Positions 1 through 5,637 of a stretch of DNA of 6,800 bases are shown piece after piece. Position numbers and translations under genes: made by a program. Each line of letters starts with the position of its first letter. Position 1 is the stretch's first letter. This stretch comes from Planococcus sp. MB-3u-03 (GTDB taxonomy: Bacteria > Bacillota > Bacilli > Bacillales_A > Planococcaceae): positions 1 to 6,800 of the forward strand of contig NZ_CP025127.1 of NCBI RefSeq assembly GCF_002833405.1, in the 5' to 3' direction. Under the pieces are notes generated by a model that was not told the origin of the DNA, made no database searches, and was given only the letters and a program-made list of their open reading frames with translations.

Positions 1-171
1 AACCCTGATTCCATTGACTTCACTGAAAAAACAGACGAAACTAAAATTCCGAGAAAAAAAGATACATTCAAATCGTTGATTCTACTGGGCTTGCTTTTCC
101 TTGGCAGCGCTCTTTTTTCTTTTTACGGAGTTACCTTAAATAATCGGTTACATAGGGAAATAAATTTATAA
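1..171 (+). CDS. C-terminal end of an unknown membrane protein (partial)
   Basis: Frame 1 is open from the first base to a TAA at 169-171, giving 56 residues; the start lies outside the window. The visible part begins with a polar, charged stretch (about residues 1-25, ending in a basic RKKD cluster). One hydrophobic segment follows (about 26-43, rich in Leu, Phe and Gly), and then a short polar tail rich in Asn and Arg. This fits a single membrane-spanning helix near the C-terminus, with the basic cluster on the cytoplasmic side. I do not recognise the family. The next gene starts about 75 bases downstream on the same strand, also encodes a membrane-anchored protein, and may be co-transcribed. 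The reading frame and codon use look genuine, but without the N-terminus no function can be proposed. Confidence 0.6.
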   Translation, partial: NPDSIDFTEKTDETKIPRKKDTFKSLILLGLLFLGSALFSFYGVTLNNRLHREINL

Positions 172-245
172 AGACAAAACGTTCCCAAAAAATGTATGCT
201 CAATAAAAACTTATTGTTATTTAAGCGTCAAAAGGGAGCATGATG

Positions 246-614
246 ATGAAAAAGAAGCTTTTACTCGGATTATTAATTATTAGTTTAGTTATTAATTTAA
301 TTCTGTTAGGGAATTGGCTGCTATTTACCCCTACAGAGGAAGAAGAGATCGCGTTAAGTGAAATGGTCCAGAAAACGGTGGAAAGCCCCGACTACGAAAT
401 GATTGCCAGTAATGAGAAGGTTATTGCGATCAATGGCTTCGTCGAGAAGTTAAAAGGTGGTGCCTTTCCTTACTACTTTTCCGTAAATGTATACACGGAT
501 AAACAAACTCATCTTTTTACTTGTGCGGATGCGGTTTGTTCGACCATGGAAAGCACTGGAACCATGTATTCTATTTACCAAGACGAAGGCCAACGCCTGC
601 CTTTTGATAAGTGA
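246..614 (+). CDS. Small membrane-anchored extracytoplasmic protein, function unknown
   Basis: This encodes 122 residues. Three ATG codons occur in a row (240, 243, 246). I chose 246 because the ribosome binding site GGGAG (234-238) then sits 7 bases upstream, whereas from 240 the gap is only one base. The N-terminus has three lysines and then a long hydrophobic segment (about residues 5-28), so it is a signal anchor or an uncleaved signal peptide. I see no lipobox cysteine. The rest is soluble and would lie outside the membrane. It has an acidic run of four Glu (31-34) and a Cys pair (Cys93 and Cys98, pattern CADAVC) that could form a disulfide there. I do not recognise the family. The integrase starts 24 bases after its stop, so the two are probably co-transcribed. 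Function unknown. Confidence 0.75.
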   Translation: MKKKLLLGLLIISLVINLILLGNWLLFTPTEEEEIALSEMVQKTVESPDYEMIASNEKVIAINGFVEKLKGGAFPYYFSVNVYTDKQTHLFTCADAVCSTMESTGTMYSIYQDEGQRLPFDK

Positions 615-638
615 GAAGGTTTGAAAGAGGTGCAAATC

Positions 639-1205
639 ATGCAAAATAAGCAGCAAGAGATGAAAGATGTCCAACCGATCCGGTCACTGGAAAAGATTGA
701 GGACATGAAATGGAGCTTAAAGAAATGGTGCAGCGAACGAGATTACATACTGTTTCTCCTGGGCATCAATTCCGGCTTGCGTGTCGGGGATCTGTTAAAG
801 ATTAAAACCAGCGAGATTCAGGGCAAGCAAGTAGTGTCGCTGCGTGAAGGAAAGACTGGAAAACGCCGTACTATTCACCTCGGCAACATTTACGACGAAC
901 TGGATGCTTATATTCGCACGCTAGAGGGCGCTGAGTGGCTGTTTCCCAGTCGGAAGGGAAATGGACCGATTACGCGCATTCAAGCGTACAGGCAGCTTCA
1001 GAAGGCCGCACAGATGGTCGATATTTCGGTGGGGATCGGTACGCACACCTTACGAAAAACGTTTGGCTATTGGCATTACAAGCAGTTTAAAGACATTGCC
1101 GAGCTGCAGAATATCCTCAATCATGCGCATCCGCAGATCACGTTGCGTTACATCGGCATCACCGATGAGCAGATTGAGAGCAATTTAAAAACGTTTCGTC
1201 TGTAA
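639..1205 (+). CDS. Tyrosine recombinase, catalytic domain only (XerC/D-like integrase)
   Basis: This encodes a 188-residue site-specific recombinase of the tyrosine recombinase (phage integrase) family. These enzymes cut and rejoin two DNA sites through a 3'-phosphotyrosine intermediate. All six catalytic positions are visible: Arg48 (GLRVGD), Lys72 (GKTGK, the beta-hairpin lysine), His136 and Arg139 (HTLR), His162 (LNHAHP) and Tyr171 (TLRYIGI). The usual N-terminal SAM-like core-binding domain of about 100 residues is missing, since full XerC/D proteins are near 300 residues. It is therefore a catalytic-domain-only form. The start is ATG 639, placed 8 bases after AAAGAGG (624-630); an in-frame TTG at 621 is possible but fits less well. 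Its plasmid role is probably multimer resolution. The three 12-8-12 dyads further along the window are attractive candidate substrates, which is inference. Confidence 0.93.
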   Translation: MQNKQQEMKDVQPIRSLEKIEDMKWSLKKWCSERDYILFLLGINSGLRVGDLLKIKTSEIQGKQVVSLREGKTGKRRTIHLGNIYDELDAYIRTLEGAEWLFPSRKGNGPITRIQAYRQLQKAAQMVDISVGIGTHTLRKTFGYWHYKQFKDIAELQNILNHAHPQITLRYIGITDEQIESNLKTFRL

Positions 1206-1236
1206 AACTCCCAGTATGTTTCTGCGGAGTTTTTTG
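1204..1236 (+). terminator. Intrinsic terminator after the integrase gene
   Basis: An 8-bp stem, AAAACTCC (1204-1211) with GGAGTTTT (1226-1233), is extended inward by CAG (1212-1214) pairing with CTG (1222-1224) past one bulged C. A run of six T ends at 1235. The stem begins inside the integrase stop codon. It separates the integrase operon from the replication origin. Confidence 0.75.
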
Positions 1237-1405
1237 TTTGCTATTTTTTCTAGCAACGAACTTGATCTGGATTTTGTTCTTTTCTTGTTTCTTTTCATTT
1301 TTTCAAAATGAAATTTTGCTTATATATATTATCTTTTAAAAGATTAATTATATTAGTTATATTTAGGGGTACCTTTGAGCCTTAGAGCGCCAAGGGTTTG
1401 AAAGT

Positions 1406-1471
1406 TTTAATGTGTAAAATACTCCTGTTTAATGTGTAAAATACTCCTGTTTAATGTGTAAAATACTCCTT
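1406..1471 (+). repeat. Three tandem 22-bp iterons (Rep binding sites)
   Basis: Direct repeats lie at 1406-1427, 1428-1449 and 1450-1471, exactly 22 bp apart, and each contains AATGTGTAAAATACTCCT. They are identical except for the last base of the third copy (T instead of G). The 22-bp period is two helical turns, so bound initiators would sit on one face of the DNA. A degraded fourth start (TTTAAATGTGTA) follows from 1472. The position directly before a Rep_3 gene supports iteron function. Confidence 0.9.
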
Positions 1472-1474
1472 TTT

Positions 1475-1546
1475 AAATGTGTATTATAAAAATCAAATAT
1501 ACATTTAAATTTTTTTAGTGTATTATGTTTAGTTGAATACACATTT
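1475..1546. repeat. 11-bp inverted repeat between iterons and rep promoter
   Basis: AAATGTGTATT (1475-1485) is perfectly complementary to AATACACATTT (1536-1546), and the left arm overlaps the degenerate fourth iteron. Inside it, GTGTATTAT occurs twice (1479-1487 and 1518-1526). The right arm overlaps the -35 region of the rep promoter. It may be an additional Rep dimer operator; this is inference. Confidence 0.55.
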
Positions 1547-1565
1547 TTTCGGGAGTATTTTACAT
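1533..1565 (+). promoter_or_regulatory. Probable rep promoter with overlapping inverted iteron operator
   Basis: A -35 like TTGAAT (1533-1538) is separated by 17 bases from a -10 like TATTTT (1556-1561). The -10 lies inside GGAGTATTTTACA (1552-1564), a 13-base exact reverse complement of the iteron core. Initiator binding there would block transcription. Autorepression through inverted iterons is the established way Rep_3-type plasmids limit initiator supply. The promoter boxes are read by eye. Confidence 0.6.
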
Positions 1566-1587
1566 AGTCGGAGAGGGGCAAGAAATT

Positions 1588-2607
1588 GTGGCAAGAGTAA
1601 ACGCTAAAAAACAATTAGTATCCTATGAGAATTCAATCAAAAAGAGTAAAGAATTATCTATGGCAAAACTCTATCAAGGACTTACTCTAAATCAAATGCA
1701 ATTACTAGCATTTTCAATTTTTTCTACTCAACAGAATGGGTTAACAGAATTTCGAAAAAGTGACTTTGAAAAGAAATTTGGTGTAACCCAGTACCGAACA
1801 GAAGACGCTATGAAAGATTCGGATAAGATTACAAGTATAAAGTTCAGTACGATAGATATGGAAAATGAAAAGTTTAAATTTTGGAATGCTTTTATTGGAA
1901 TGGGCTATGATAAAGGGCAATTTAGCTTCGAATGGAATCCTAAAATGTTACCTCATATTTTAGAATTAAAAGATGCTTATTACATCACGACAGATTTGAC
2001 TATTGCTTCGAACTTTAAAAGTAGTTTTTCATGGACGTTATACGATTACATAAAAGCTCATTATGGTTATTGGCACAAAGTAATATCAAGAGAAGAATTG
2101 ATGAAATTATTCGGTGTAGAATCGACAAAAACGTATGCTGGAAATACGGCTCAATTTAAACGTGGCGTGCTTGATATAGCTATTAAAGAAATTAATGAAT
2201 ATACCGAATTAGAAGTGTGGTATAAAGTTGAAAAAGAAGGTCGTTCAATTGCTAGATTTGATCTAATTTGGTCCAATGGACAAAAGCTAACAAGTGCCAC
2301 AAAGAAACAAATTAAAGAGATTCAAAGCATCGTGGACATTGTTTCTGAGGATATGTTTGAATACATGAACCTTGATAGTGAGAACGATCGATTACGAGCG
2401 AGAGATTTAATTATTGAAATTGAGAATATGAAACAGTTTTTAGACGAACCGATCTCGATTACGAGTGAGCGAGCCAATGAACTGATTCAAAAAACTGTAT
2501 GGAATTTTAGGCAATTAAATGGCTTACTTCAAAAAAACCATAAAGCTTTATCTCCTGGATCAGTAAAGAAAGTAGAATTTTATAATTGGTTAGAAGATAG
2601 AAACTGA
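1588..2607 (+). CDS. repB: Plasmid replication initiator protein, Rep_3 family
   Basis: This encodes a 339-residue initiator that binds the upstream iterons, opens the origin and recruits the host replisome for theta replication. The GTG start at 1588 is preceded by GGAGAGGGG (1570-1578) with a 9-base gap. The protein has the two winged-helix layout of the Rep_3 superfamily. WH1 covers about residues 25-130, including the LTLNQMQLLAFSIFS helix. WH2 covers about 140-228: SFSWTLYDYIK (147-157), the FKRGVLDIAIKEINEYT segment (190-206) and the GRSIARFDLIW strand (218-228). About 110 further residues form a variable, charged, mostly helical tail. Its composition is much more AT-rich than the integrase and mob genes, pointing to a different origin. 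It is probably autoregulated through the inverted iteron. The symbol repB is the generic name for this family. Confidence 0.93.
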   Translation: MARVNAKKQLVSYENSIKKSKELSMAKLYQGLTLNQMQLLAFSIFSTQQNGLTEFRKSDFEKKFGVTQYRTEDAMKDSDKITSIKFSTIDMENEKFKFWNAFIGMGYDKGQFSFEWNPKMLPHILELKDAYYITTDLTIASNFKSSFSWTLYDYIKAHYGYWHKVISREELMKLFGVESTKTYAGNTAQFKRGVLDIAIKEINEYTELEVWYKVEKEGRSIARFDLIWSNGQKLTSATKKQIKEIQSIVDIVSEDMFEYMNLDSENDRLRARDLIIEIENMKQFLDEPISITSERANELIQKTVWNFRQLNGLLQKNHKALSPGSVKKVEFYNWLEDRN

Positions 2608-2660
2608 AGAAAAGGATAAGTAAAAACATTTTCGTTGAAAAGCAGAGGGAGTCGATTTTT

Positions 2661-2843
2661 TTGAACAAGAGGCGTCCAGGTTTGTTGTTTTTAACCATAA
2701 TTGTTTGGATAGCATATTTTGTAGGTGCTTTGATTTTTGGCTTCAGCGTTTGGTTCGTTAAGCTCTTAAGCTTAGCAGCGATTGTTGTTTCTGGGATATT
2801 GCTGTTTTATGTTTCGAGATATATGGAACATGCTAAATCATGA
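2661..2843 (+). CDS. Small two-helix membrane protein downstream of rep
   Basis: This encodes 60 residues from a TTG start at 2661, with AGAGGGAG (2644-2651) 9 bases upstream. A short basic N-terminus (NKRR) precedes two hydrophobic segments, about residues 8-28 and 33-51, joined by a very short turn (WFVKLL), and then a short polar tail. This is a hairpin-like small membrane protein, probably with both ends in the cytoplasm. It lies 53 bases after rep with no terminator between, and a strong terminator follows 17 bases after its stop, so it is probably the last gene of the rep operon. I do not recognise the family. The start codon and strong ribosome binding site support a real gene; function unknown. 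Confidence 0.65.
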   Translation: MNKRRPGLLFLTIIVWIAYFVGALIFGFSVWFVKLLSLAAIVVSGILLFYVSRYMEHAKS

Positions 2844-2860
2844 TGGTTTGTATTTGAGGA

Positions 2861-2894
2861 AAAGGATGGCCGAGTAATCGGACCATTCTTTTTT
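2861..2894 (+). terminator. Strong intrinsic terminator of the rep operon
   Basis: The left arm 2861-2873 pairs with 2878-2891 through about 13 base pairs with a GTAA loop and one bulged A (2882). The core is ATGGCCGA against TCGG-A-CCAT. A run of six T ends at 2894. It also forms the first of four consecutive hairpins. Confidence 0.85.
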
Positions 2895-3050
2895 GCTGTT
2901 GATCTACGGAAAAGATAGCCGAAGCCGGCTGTCTTTTCTTGCTGTTGAACTACTGGGGAATGACCGTCCATTGAGGACGATCGGCCCCATGCTTTTGACT
3001 TTAGGGGGCGCCTCACTATTGAGGCAGCCCCTTGCTTTTGACCTTCGGTC
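2861..3050 (+). repeat. Array of four hairpins with a conserved linker, upstream of oriT
   Basis: Four different hairpins follow one another: 2861-2891, 2910-2937 (12-bp stem AAAAGATAGCCG against CGGCTGTCTTTT), 2954-2989 (TGGGG and CGTCC arms) and 3003-3033 (GGGGC and GCCTC arms). Each is followed by a related linker with the pattern TTGCTKTTGA, beginning at 2893, 2939, 2989 (first base A) and 3032, so the spacing is 46, 50 and 43 bases. A small GACC/GGTC hairpin (3040-3050) ends the array. The stems differ in sequence but the linkers are conserved. The first hairpin is a good terminator, the second is weaker (TCTTTTCTT), and the last two lack a proper T-run. It contains no credible gene. It may be stacked terminators, a structured RNA or a single-strand DNA element. 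Confidence 0.7.
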
Positions 3051-3060
3051 TTACCCTCGG

Positions 3061-3108
3061 AGAGCACACCTTTATGCAATAAAGTATAGTGTGCTATACT
3101 TTACATGG
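3061..3108 (+). other. oriT: Origin of transfer (oriT), pMV158/MobV type
   Basis: Two overlapping inverted repeats are visible. GCACAC (3064-3069) pairs with GTGTGC (3089-3094), with CTTTAT (3070-3075) and ATAAAG (3079-3084) inside. Alternatively AAAGTATAG (3081-3089) pairs perfectly with CTATACTTT (3094-3102) around a TGTG loop. This matches from memory the pMV158 oriT, where MobM nicks in TAGTGTG/TTATACTTTA. The equivalent nick here would fall between G3093 and C3094. ACATGGAAG follows the repeat, as in that family, and the relaxase gene begins 31 bases further on, the usual arrangement. Confidence 0.88.
3071..3100 (+). promoter_or_regulatory. Candidate mob promoter embedded in oriT
   Basis: TATACT (3095-3100) is a good -10 match, and a poor -35 (TTTATG, 3071-3076) lies 18 bases before it. 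In pMV158-type plasmids the mob promoter overlaps oriT so that the relaxase can repress its own gene; the same layout is plausible here. The -35 match is weak. Confidence 0.4.
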
Positions 3109-3138
3109 AAGTTGACCGAATTATGGGGGTGTATGCTG

Positions 3139-4203
3139 GTGAGTTTTGCTGTGGTACGGATGCAGAAAATGAAGAGTCCGGATTTAAAGGGCATGCAATT
3201 TCACAACCAGCGAGAACGGGAAAGTCGGACGAATCCAGACATCGATCCGGACCGTGAGCACTTGAATTATGATTTGCTGCATCAAGAAAAAATTGATTAC
3301 AACAAACAAGTAAAAGACATCATCGAGAGCCAAAAAGTAAGCGAGCGAAAAACCCGAAAAGATGCCGTGCTCGTGAATGAGCTGCTGGTGACTTCGGACC
3401 GGAAGTTTTTTGAGGGATTAGATCCGGCGGAACAGAAACGATTTTTCGAGGAAAGCTATAACTTATTCTCCGAACGCTACGGGAAACAAAATATCGCGTA
3501 TGCGACCATTCACAATGACGAGAAAACGCCTCACATGCATTTAGGGGTCGTTCCGATGCGGGACGGCAAACTCCAGGGCAAGAACGTCTTTAATCGCCAG
3601 GAATTGCAGTGGATGCAAGAGGAGTTTCCGAAACACATGCAAACCTTGGGCTTTGATGTGGAACGGGGCATTGCTTCGGACCGGAAACACATCGAAATGA
3701 GCCGTTTTAAAGCGTTGACGCTCAATGAGGAGATTAAAACCCTGGAGAAGGAAACCGAAGCCCTGAGAAACGCCCTGACGGCTTCTAAGAAGGTCGATGA
3801 GCTGCAAGTCAGCAAACCCACGCTATTTGACCGGAACCACGTGAAATTGCCGGTAGAGGATTTTGAAGCCCTCAAAGCAAGAGCCAAAGCGACCGAAGCC
3901 ATTGAAAGCACCATCGCGACGCATGAGAAGCGATTTGATGACATGTTCGATGCGGTTGTCTCCAGCGATCGGAAACTGGATCAAGAGAAATCCAAGACCG
4001 AACGGCTGCAGAAAGAAAATAGCCAGTTGAAACAAGAAAATCAGGAGTTGCGAAAAGAAAATAAAACCTTGAGAAGCAAGTTGAATCTTTTGGTGGAATT
4101 TGCAAAAATGCACTTGAATAAATTCAAGGAATGGCAAAAAGAGCGTGAGCAAGAAAAACAAAAAATCTTGGCTAGAAAAAGAGACCAAGAACTGGAGCGC
4201 TAA
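3139..4203 (+). CDS. mob: MobV family relaxase (plasmid mobilisation protein, Mob/Pre)
   Basis: This 354-residue relaxase nicks oriT, stays bound to the 5' end and pilots the strand during transfer by a helper conjugative system. GTG 3139 is the start: GGGGGTG (3125-3131) lies 7 bases upstream, the protein then begins MSFAVVRMQKMK like MobM of pMV158, and the conserved nucleophile falls exactly at His22 (FHNQR). Other MobV motifs are HLNYDL (from residue 41), RKDAVLVNELLVTSD (from 73) and the metal-binding HNDEKTPHMH (His125, His132, His134; Asp127, Glu128). The C-terminal part is coiled coil (about 190-220 and 260-350). Compared with MobM (about 494 residues, from memory) it is short, mainly lacking mid-protein sequence. 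ATG 3133 is an alternative start but leaves no room for the ribosome binding site. Confidence 0.95.
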   Translation: MSFAVVRMQKMKSPDLKGMQFHNQRERESRTNPDIDPDREHLNYDLLHQEKIDYNKQVKDIIESQKVSERKTRKDAVLVNELLVTSDRKFFEGLDPAEQKRFFEESYNLFSERYGKQNIAYATIHNDEKTPHMHLGVVPMRDGKLQGKNVFNRQELQWMQEEFPKHMQTLGFDVERGIASDRKHIEMSRFKALTLNEEIKTLEKETEALRNALTASKKVDELQVSKPTLFDRNHVKLPVEDFEALKARAKATEAIESTIATHEKRFDDMFDAVVSSDRKLDQEKSKTERLQKENSQLKQENQELRKENKTLRSKLNLLVEFAKMHLNKFKEWQKEREQEKQKILARKRDQELER

Positions 4204-4228
4204 TTTTCAGTGTCTAGTCTTTTTTTTT
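4182..4228 (+). terminator. Possible terminator overlapping the mob 3' end
   Basis: AGAC (4182-4185) and ACTG (4191-4194) pair with CAGT (4208-4211) and GTCT (4212-4215), leaving an asymmetric internal loop. Nine T follow at 4220-4228. The stem is short and lies four bases from the T-run, so it is a moderate candidate. The degraded mob-tail copy downstream keeps the same stem layout. Confidence 0.45.
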
Positions 4229-4452
4229 AGTTAATAAACATGGTAACTACCGAAGAAATTAAATTTGTACAGAATTGGAACTATCCTGCAAGCTAGAAAA
4301 GTCGTACGATTGCTAAACTTAGTTTGGAATGGTCTATTACACCAGAATAACAAAGCTACTCGATTGGAAAAATGAGTTAAAGAAGATTAAAAAATGCCTC
4401 GCTTGAAAAAAAAGTGAATGAATGATTAGCTAAGATTGGATGGGGGCATTTG
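4229..4452. other. Noncoding stretch after mob
   Basis: I see no gene with a proper start and ribosome binding site here on either strand. Frames are broken by stops and the composition is AT-rich. The sequence may be decayed former coding DNA, but I could not identify what it was. Confidence 0.5.
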
Positions 4453-4602
4453 ATGGGAAAATATTATATTGTTTTTTTAACAGTCATTACTATGACAGTG
4501 GTTGGTTATTTTTCATTCGATAATTGGAGTGCAATTCTTATTTTTGGAGTAGTAGTCGGAGGAATATTTGGAGTTATTATTGACTCAATCGCAAAAAAAT
4601 AA
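4453..4602 (+). CDS. Very small two-helix membrane protein (49 aa)
   Basis: This encodes 49 residues from ATG 4453 to TAA 4600-4602. GGATGGGGG ends at 4446, 6 bases before the start, and works as a ribosome binding site. Almost the whole protein is hydrophobic: helix 1 spans about residues 4-20 (rich in Val, Ile, Thr) and helix 2 about 26-44 (Gly- and Val-rich, with GVVVGG and GIFGVII). A short polar turn (FDNWS) joins them and the tail ends in two Lys. The amphiphilic, glycine-rich hairpin could be a small stress or toxin-like membrane peptide, but I recognise no family. It sits alone between the mob gene and a degraded copy of the mob tail. The good start context and clean membrane pattern argue that it is real, despite the size. 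Confidence 0.55.
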   Translation: MGKYYIVFLTVITMTVVGYFSFDNWSAILIFGVVVGGIFGVIIDSIAKK

Positions 4603-4822
4603 AATAAGGATGGTTTTACCTACCCATATTTTATTTAATAGCTTGAAAGAAAAATAATGACGAGCGACTGTGAACAGTAAAACAAATTGAATGAATCGTA
4701 GCGTAGTGAGAGAATTTAAAGAGGCGACGATTTGATTGCAGCCGAATCCTCTTAGCGAAAAAAGTGAAGGGGACTTTCCGATAGCTTTTAAGAAGTCGAT
4801 AAGCTTCCAGTAAGTAAACTTT

Positions 4823-4909
4823 GATAAATTCAAAGAACGGCAGAAACAGCGTAAGTAAGAAAAACAAAAAACCATGGCTAGAAAAAGAGATCAGGAGTTG
4901 GAACGCTGA
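4823..4909 (+). pseudogene. Decayed second copy of the mob 3' end
   Basis: These 87 bases align without gaps to the last 87 bases of the relaxase gene (4117-4203). I count 72 identical positions (83%), and both copies end at the stop codon (TGA here, TAA in mob). The copy reads DKFKERQKQRK, stop, EKQKTMARKRDQELER, so Gln has become TAA (4856-4858). The same frame continues upstream to ATG 4691 with further stops at 4733 and 4811; that part shows no clear match to mob. It is a remnant of a second, diverged MobV gene, probably left by recombination between related plasmids, rather than a fresh duplication. Confidence 0.75.
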
Positions 4910-4930
4910 ACCGGCTTCCATCTCTTTTTT
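4886..4930 (+). terminator. Probable terminator at the end of the mob-tail remnant
   Basis: AGAGA (4886-4890) and TGGAA (4899-4903) pair with TTCCA (4916-4920) and TCTCT (4921-4925), with an 8-base bulge on the 5' side. Six T follow to 4930. The layout mirrors that of the intact mob 3' end, so the element may have travelled with the gene. It would isolate the next gene from upstream transcription. Confidence 0.5.
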
Positions 4931-5021
4931 ATTTTCATTCTGTAGAATATTCATTAAGAAAATTAAGCTGTCCAAATTCGAGTAGGTCATTTACGATGAA
5001 AGAAAAAGGAGGCGATTAAAG

Positions 5022-5615
5022 ATGGCCTTTCACGCACCAGAAGATATTGCAATGGTTCTCAATATCAAACCATCAACGCTTCGCAAGTATTCGTTATTGC
5101 TGGAACAAAGTGGCTACAGCTTCAAAAAGAATGCTCAAGGTCATCGGTGGTACAGCGATACGGATCTCATGGCGTTACGAAAGTTCATAACGCTCAAGGA
5201 TAGCGGTGGAATGACTTTAGAAGACAGTGCTGAAGCGGTTTTCTTGTGGTCTAAAACGGAAAGCATAGCGCGCCAAGCTACGCTATCTACAGCGATACAA
5301 GACGACACGAAACGCCATGAAGCTACCGTAAATGAACTGACGATTGAGGAACGGCTGCTGCGACTGATTCAGCATCAGCAACAAACCATTGATCAGATGG
5401 CGCAAAGTATTCAAAAGCAAGAAGAGCAAAATGGGCAGATTTTAAAGGAAGTGAAAATGCTGAAAGGGAGTTTGCAGCCACTGGATGCCCCTTCGTCCGA
5501 TCAACCAAAGATAGAGAGCGCAGAATCGTTCTCACAGGAGCCAGAAAGCGAACCAGAAACGGTCATGCCTAAAAAAGACACCCGAGGTTTATGGGCAAGG
5601 ATCTGGAACAAATAA
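5022..5615 (+). CDS. MerR-like HTH and coiled-coil protein, possible plasmid partition or regulatory protein
   Basis: This encodes 197 residues. The start ATG 5022 follows a perfect AAAGGAGG (5005-5012) with a 9-base gap. The N-terminus (about 1-70) looks like a MerR-type winged helix: a helix-turn-helix (EDIAMVLNIKPSTLRKY), then GHRWYSDTDLMALRKFITLKDSGGMTLEDSAEAV, which matches the usual R-x-Y-s-d-D-l wing and second helix pair. A long helical coiled coil rich in Gln, Glu and Lys spans about 103-150. An acidic, Ser/Pro-rich linker (about 152-182) and a basic, Trp-containing tail (GLWARIWNK) follow. This domain order resembles the single-protein partition factors of Gram-positive plasmids such as Par of pSK1, and other MerR-like plasmid proteins; the assignment is inference. 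It lies 22 bases before the first 12-8-12 dyad, which it could conceivably bind. Confidence 0.8.
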   Translation: MAFHAPEDIAMVLNIKPSTLRKYSLLLEQSGYSFKKNAQGHRWYSDTDLMALRKFITLKDSGGMTLEDSAEAVFLWSKTESIARQATLSTAIQDDTKRHEATVNELTIEERLLRLIQHQQQTIDQMAQSIQKQEEQNGQILKEVKMLKGSLQPLDAPSSDQPKIESAESFSQEPESEPETVMPKKDTRGLWARIWNK

Positions 5616-5637
5616 GAGACTCTATTTTAGCGAAAAC

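Larger units (their letters stand above)
1237..1587 (+). other. Replication origin region (AT-rich segment plus iterons)
   Basis: This stretch between the integrase terminator and rep holds no plausible gene. From 1237 to about 1365 it is very AT-rich, with T-tracts and a perfect 14-bp palindrome ATCTTTTAAAAGAT (1331-1344), so it would melt easily. A short GC-richer island with CCTT and AAGG as inverted ends follows (about 1380-1396). After that come three tandem iterons, a degenerate partial copy, and an inverted iteron core over the rep promoter. This layout is standard for theta-replicating plasmids with Rep_3 initiators: the initiator binds the iterons and opens the adjacent AT-rich DNA. 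I did not find a convincing DnaA box, and the exact origin limits are inferred. Confidence 0.75.

Noticed and set aside
147..153. GTTACAT near the left edge, resembling part of the dyad arm
   Set aside because: Only seven bases match, there is no inverted partner at the right spacing, and it lies inside a coding region.
961..1188. 75-residue + strand frame inside the integrase
   Set aside because: Fully contained in another frame of the integrase, Arg/Ser-rich, and has no ribosome binding site.
2893..3138. Open N-terminal extension of the relaxase frame back to 2893
   Set aside because: It crosses the hairpin array and oriT, does not resemble any MobV N-terminus, and GTG 3139 has the ribosome binding site and puts the nucleophile at His22.
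3531..4188. Several long open frames on the minus strand inside mob
   Set aside because: They are antisense shadows of a well-supported relaxase gene and lack ribosome binding sites; their Phe/Leu-rich translation is the complement of Lys/Glu-rich coiled coil.
4277..4371. Short frame reading ILQARKVVRLLNLVWNGLLHQ, faintly like the rep C-terminal tail
   Set aside because: No start or ribosome binding site, and the nucleotide match to rep is too poor to claim homology.
4603..4637. AT-rich hairpin after the 49-aa gene (ATGG with CCAT)
   Set aside because: Four-base core stem with a ten-base loop and no clean T-run; too weak to call a terminator.
4585..4990. Minus-strand open frames of 96 and 119 residues
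   Set aside because: They run opposite to the decayed mob tail and overlap the 49-aa gene; their Phe-rich translation again reflects antisense of Lys/Glu codons.
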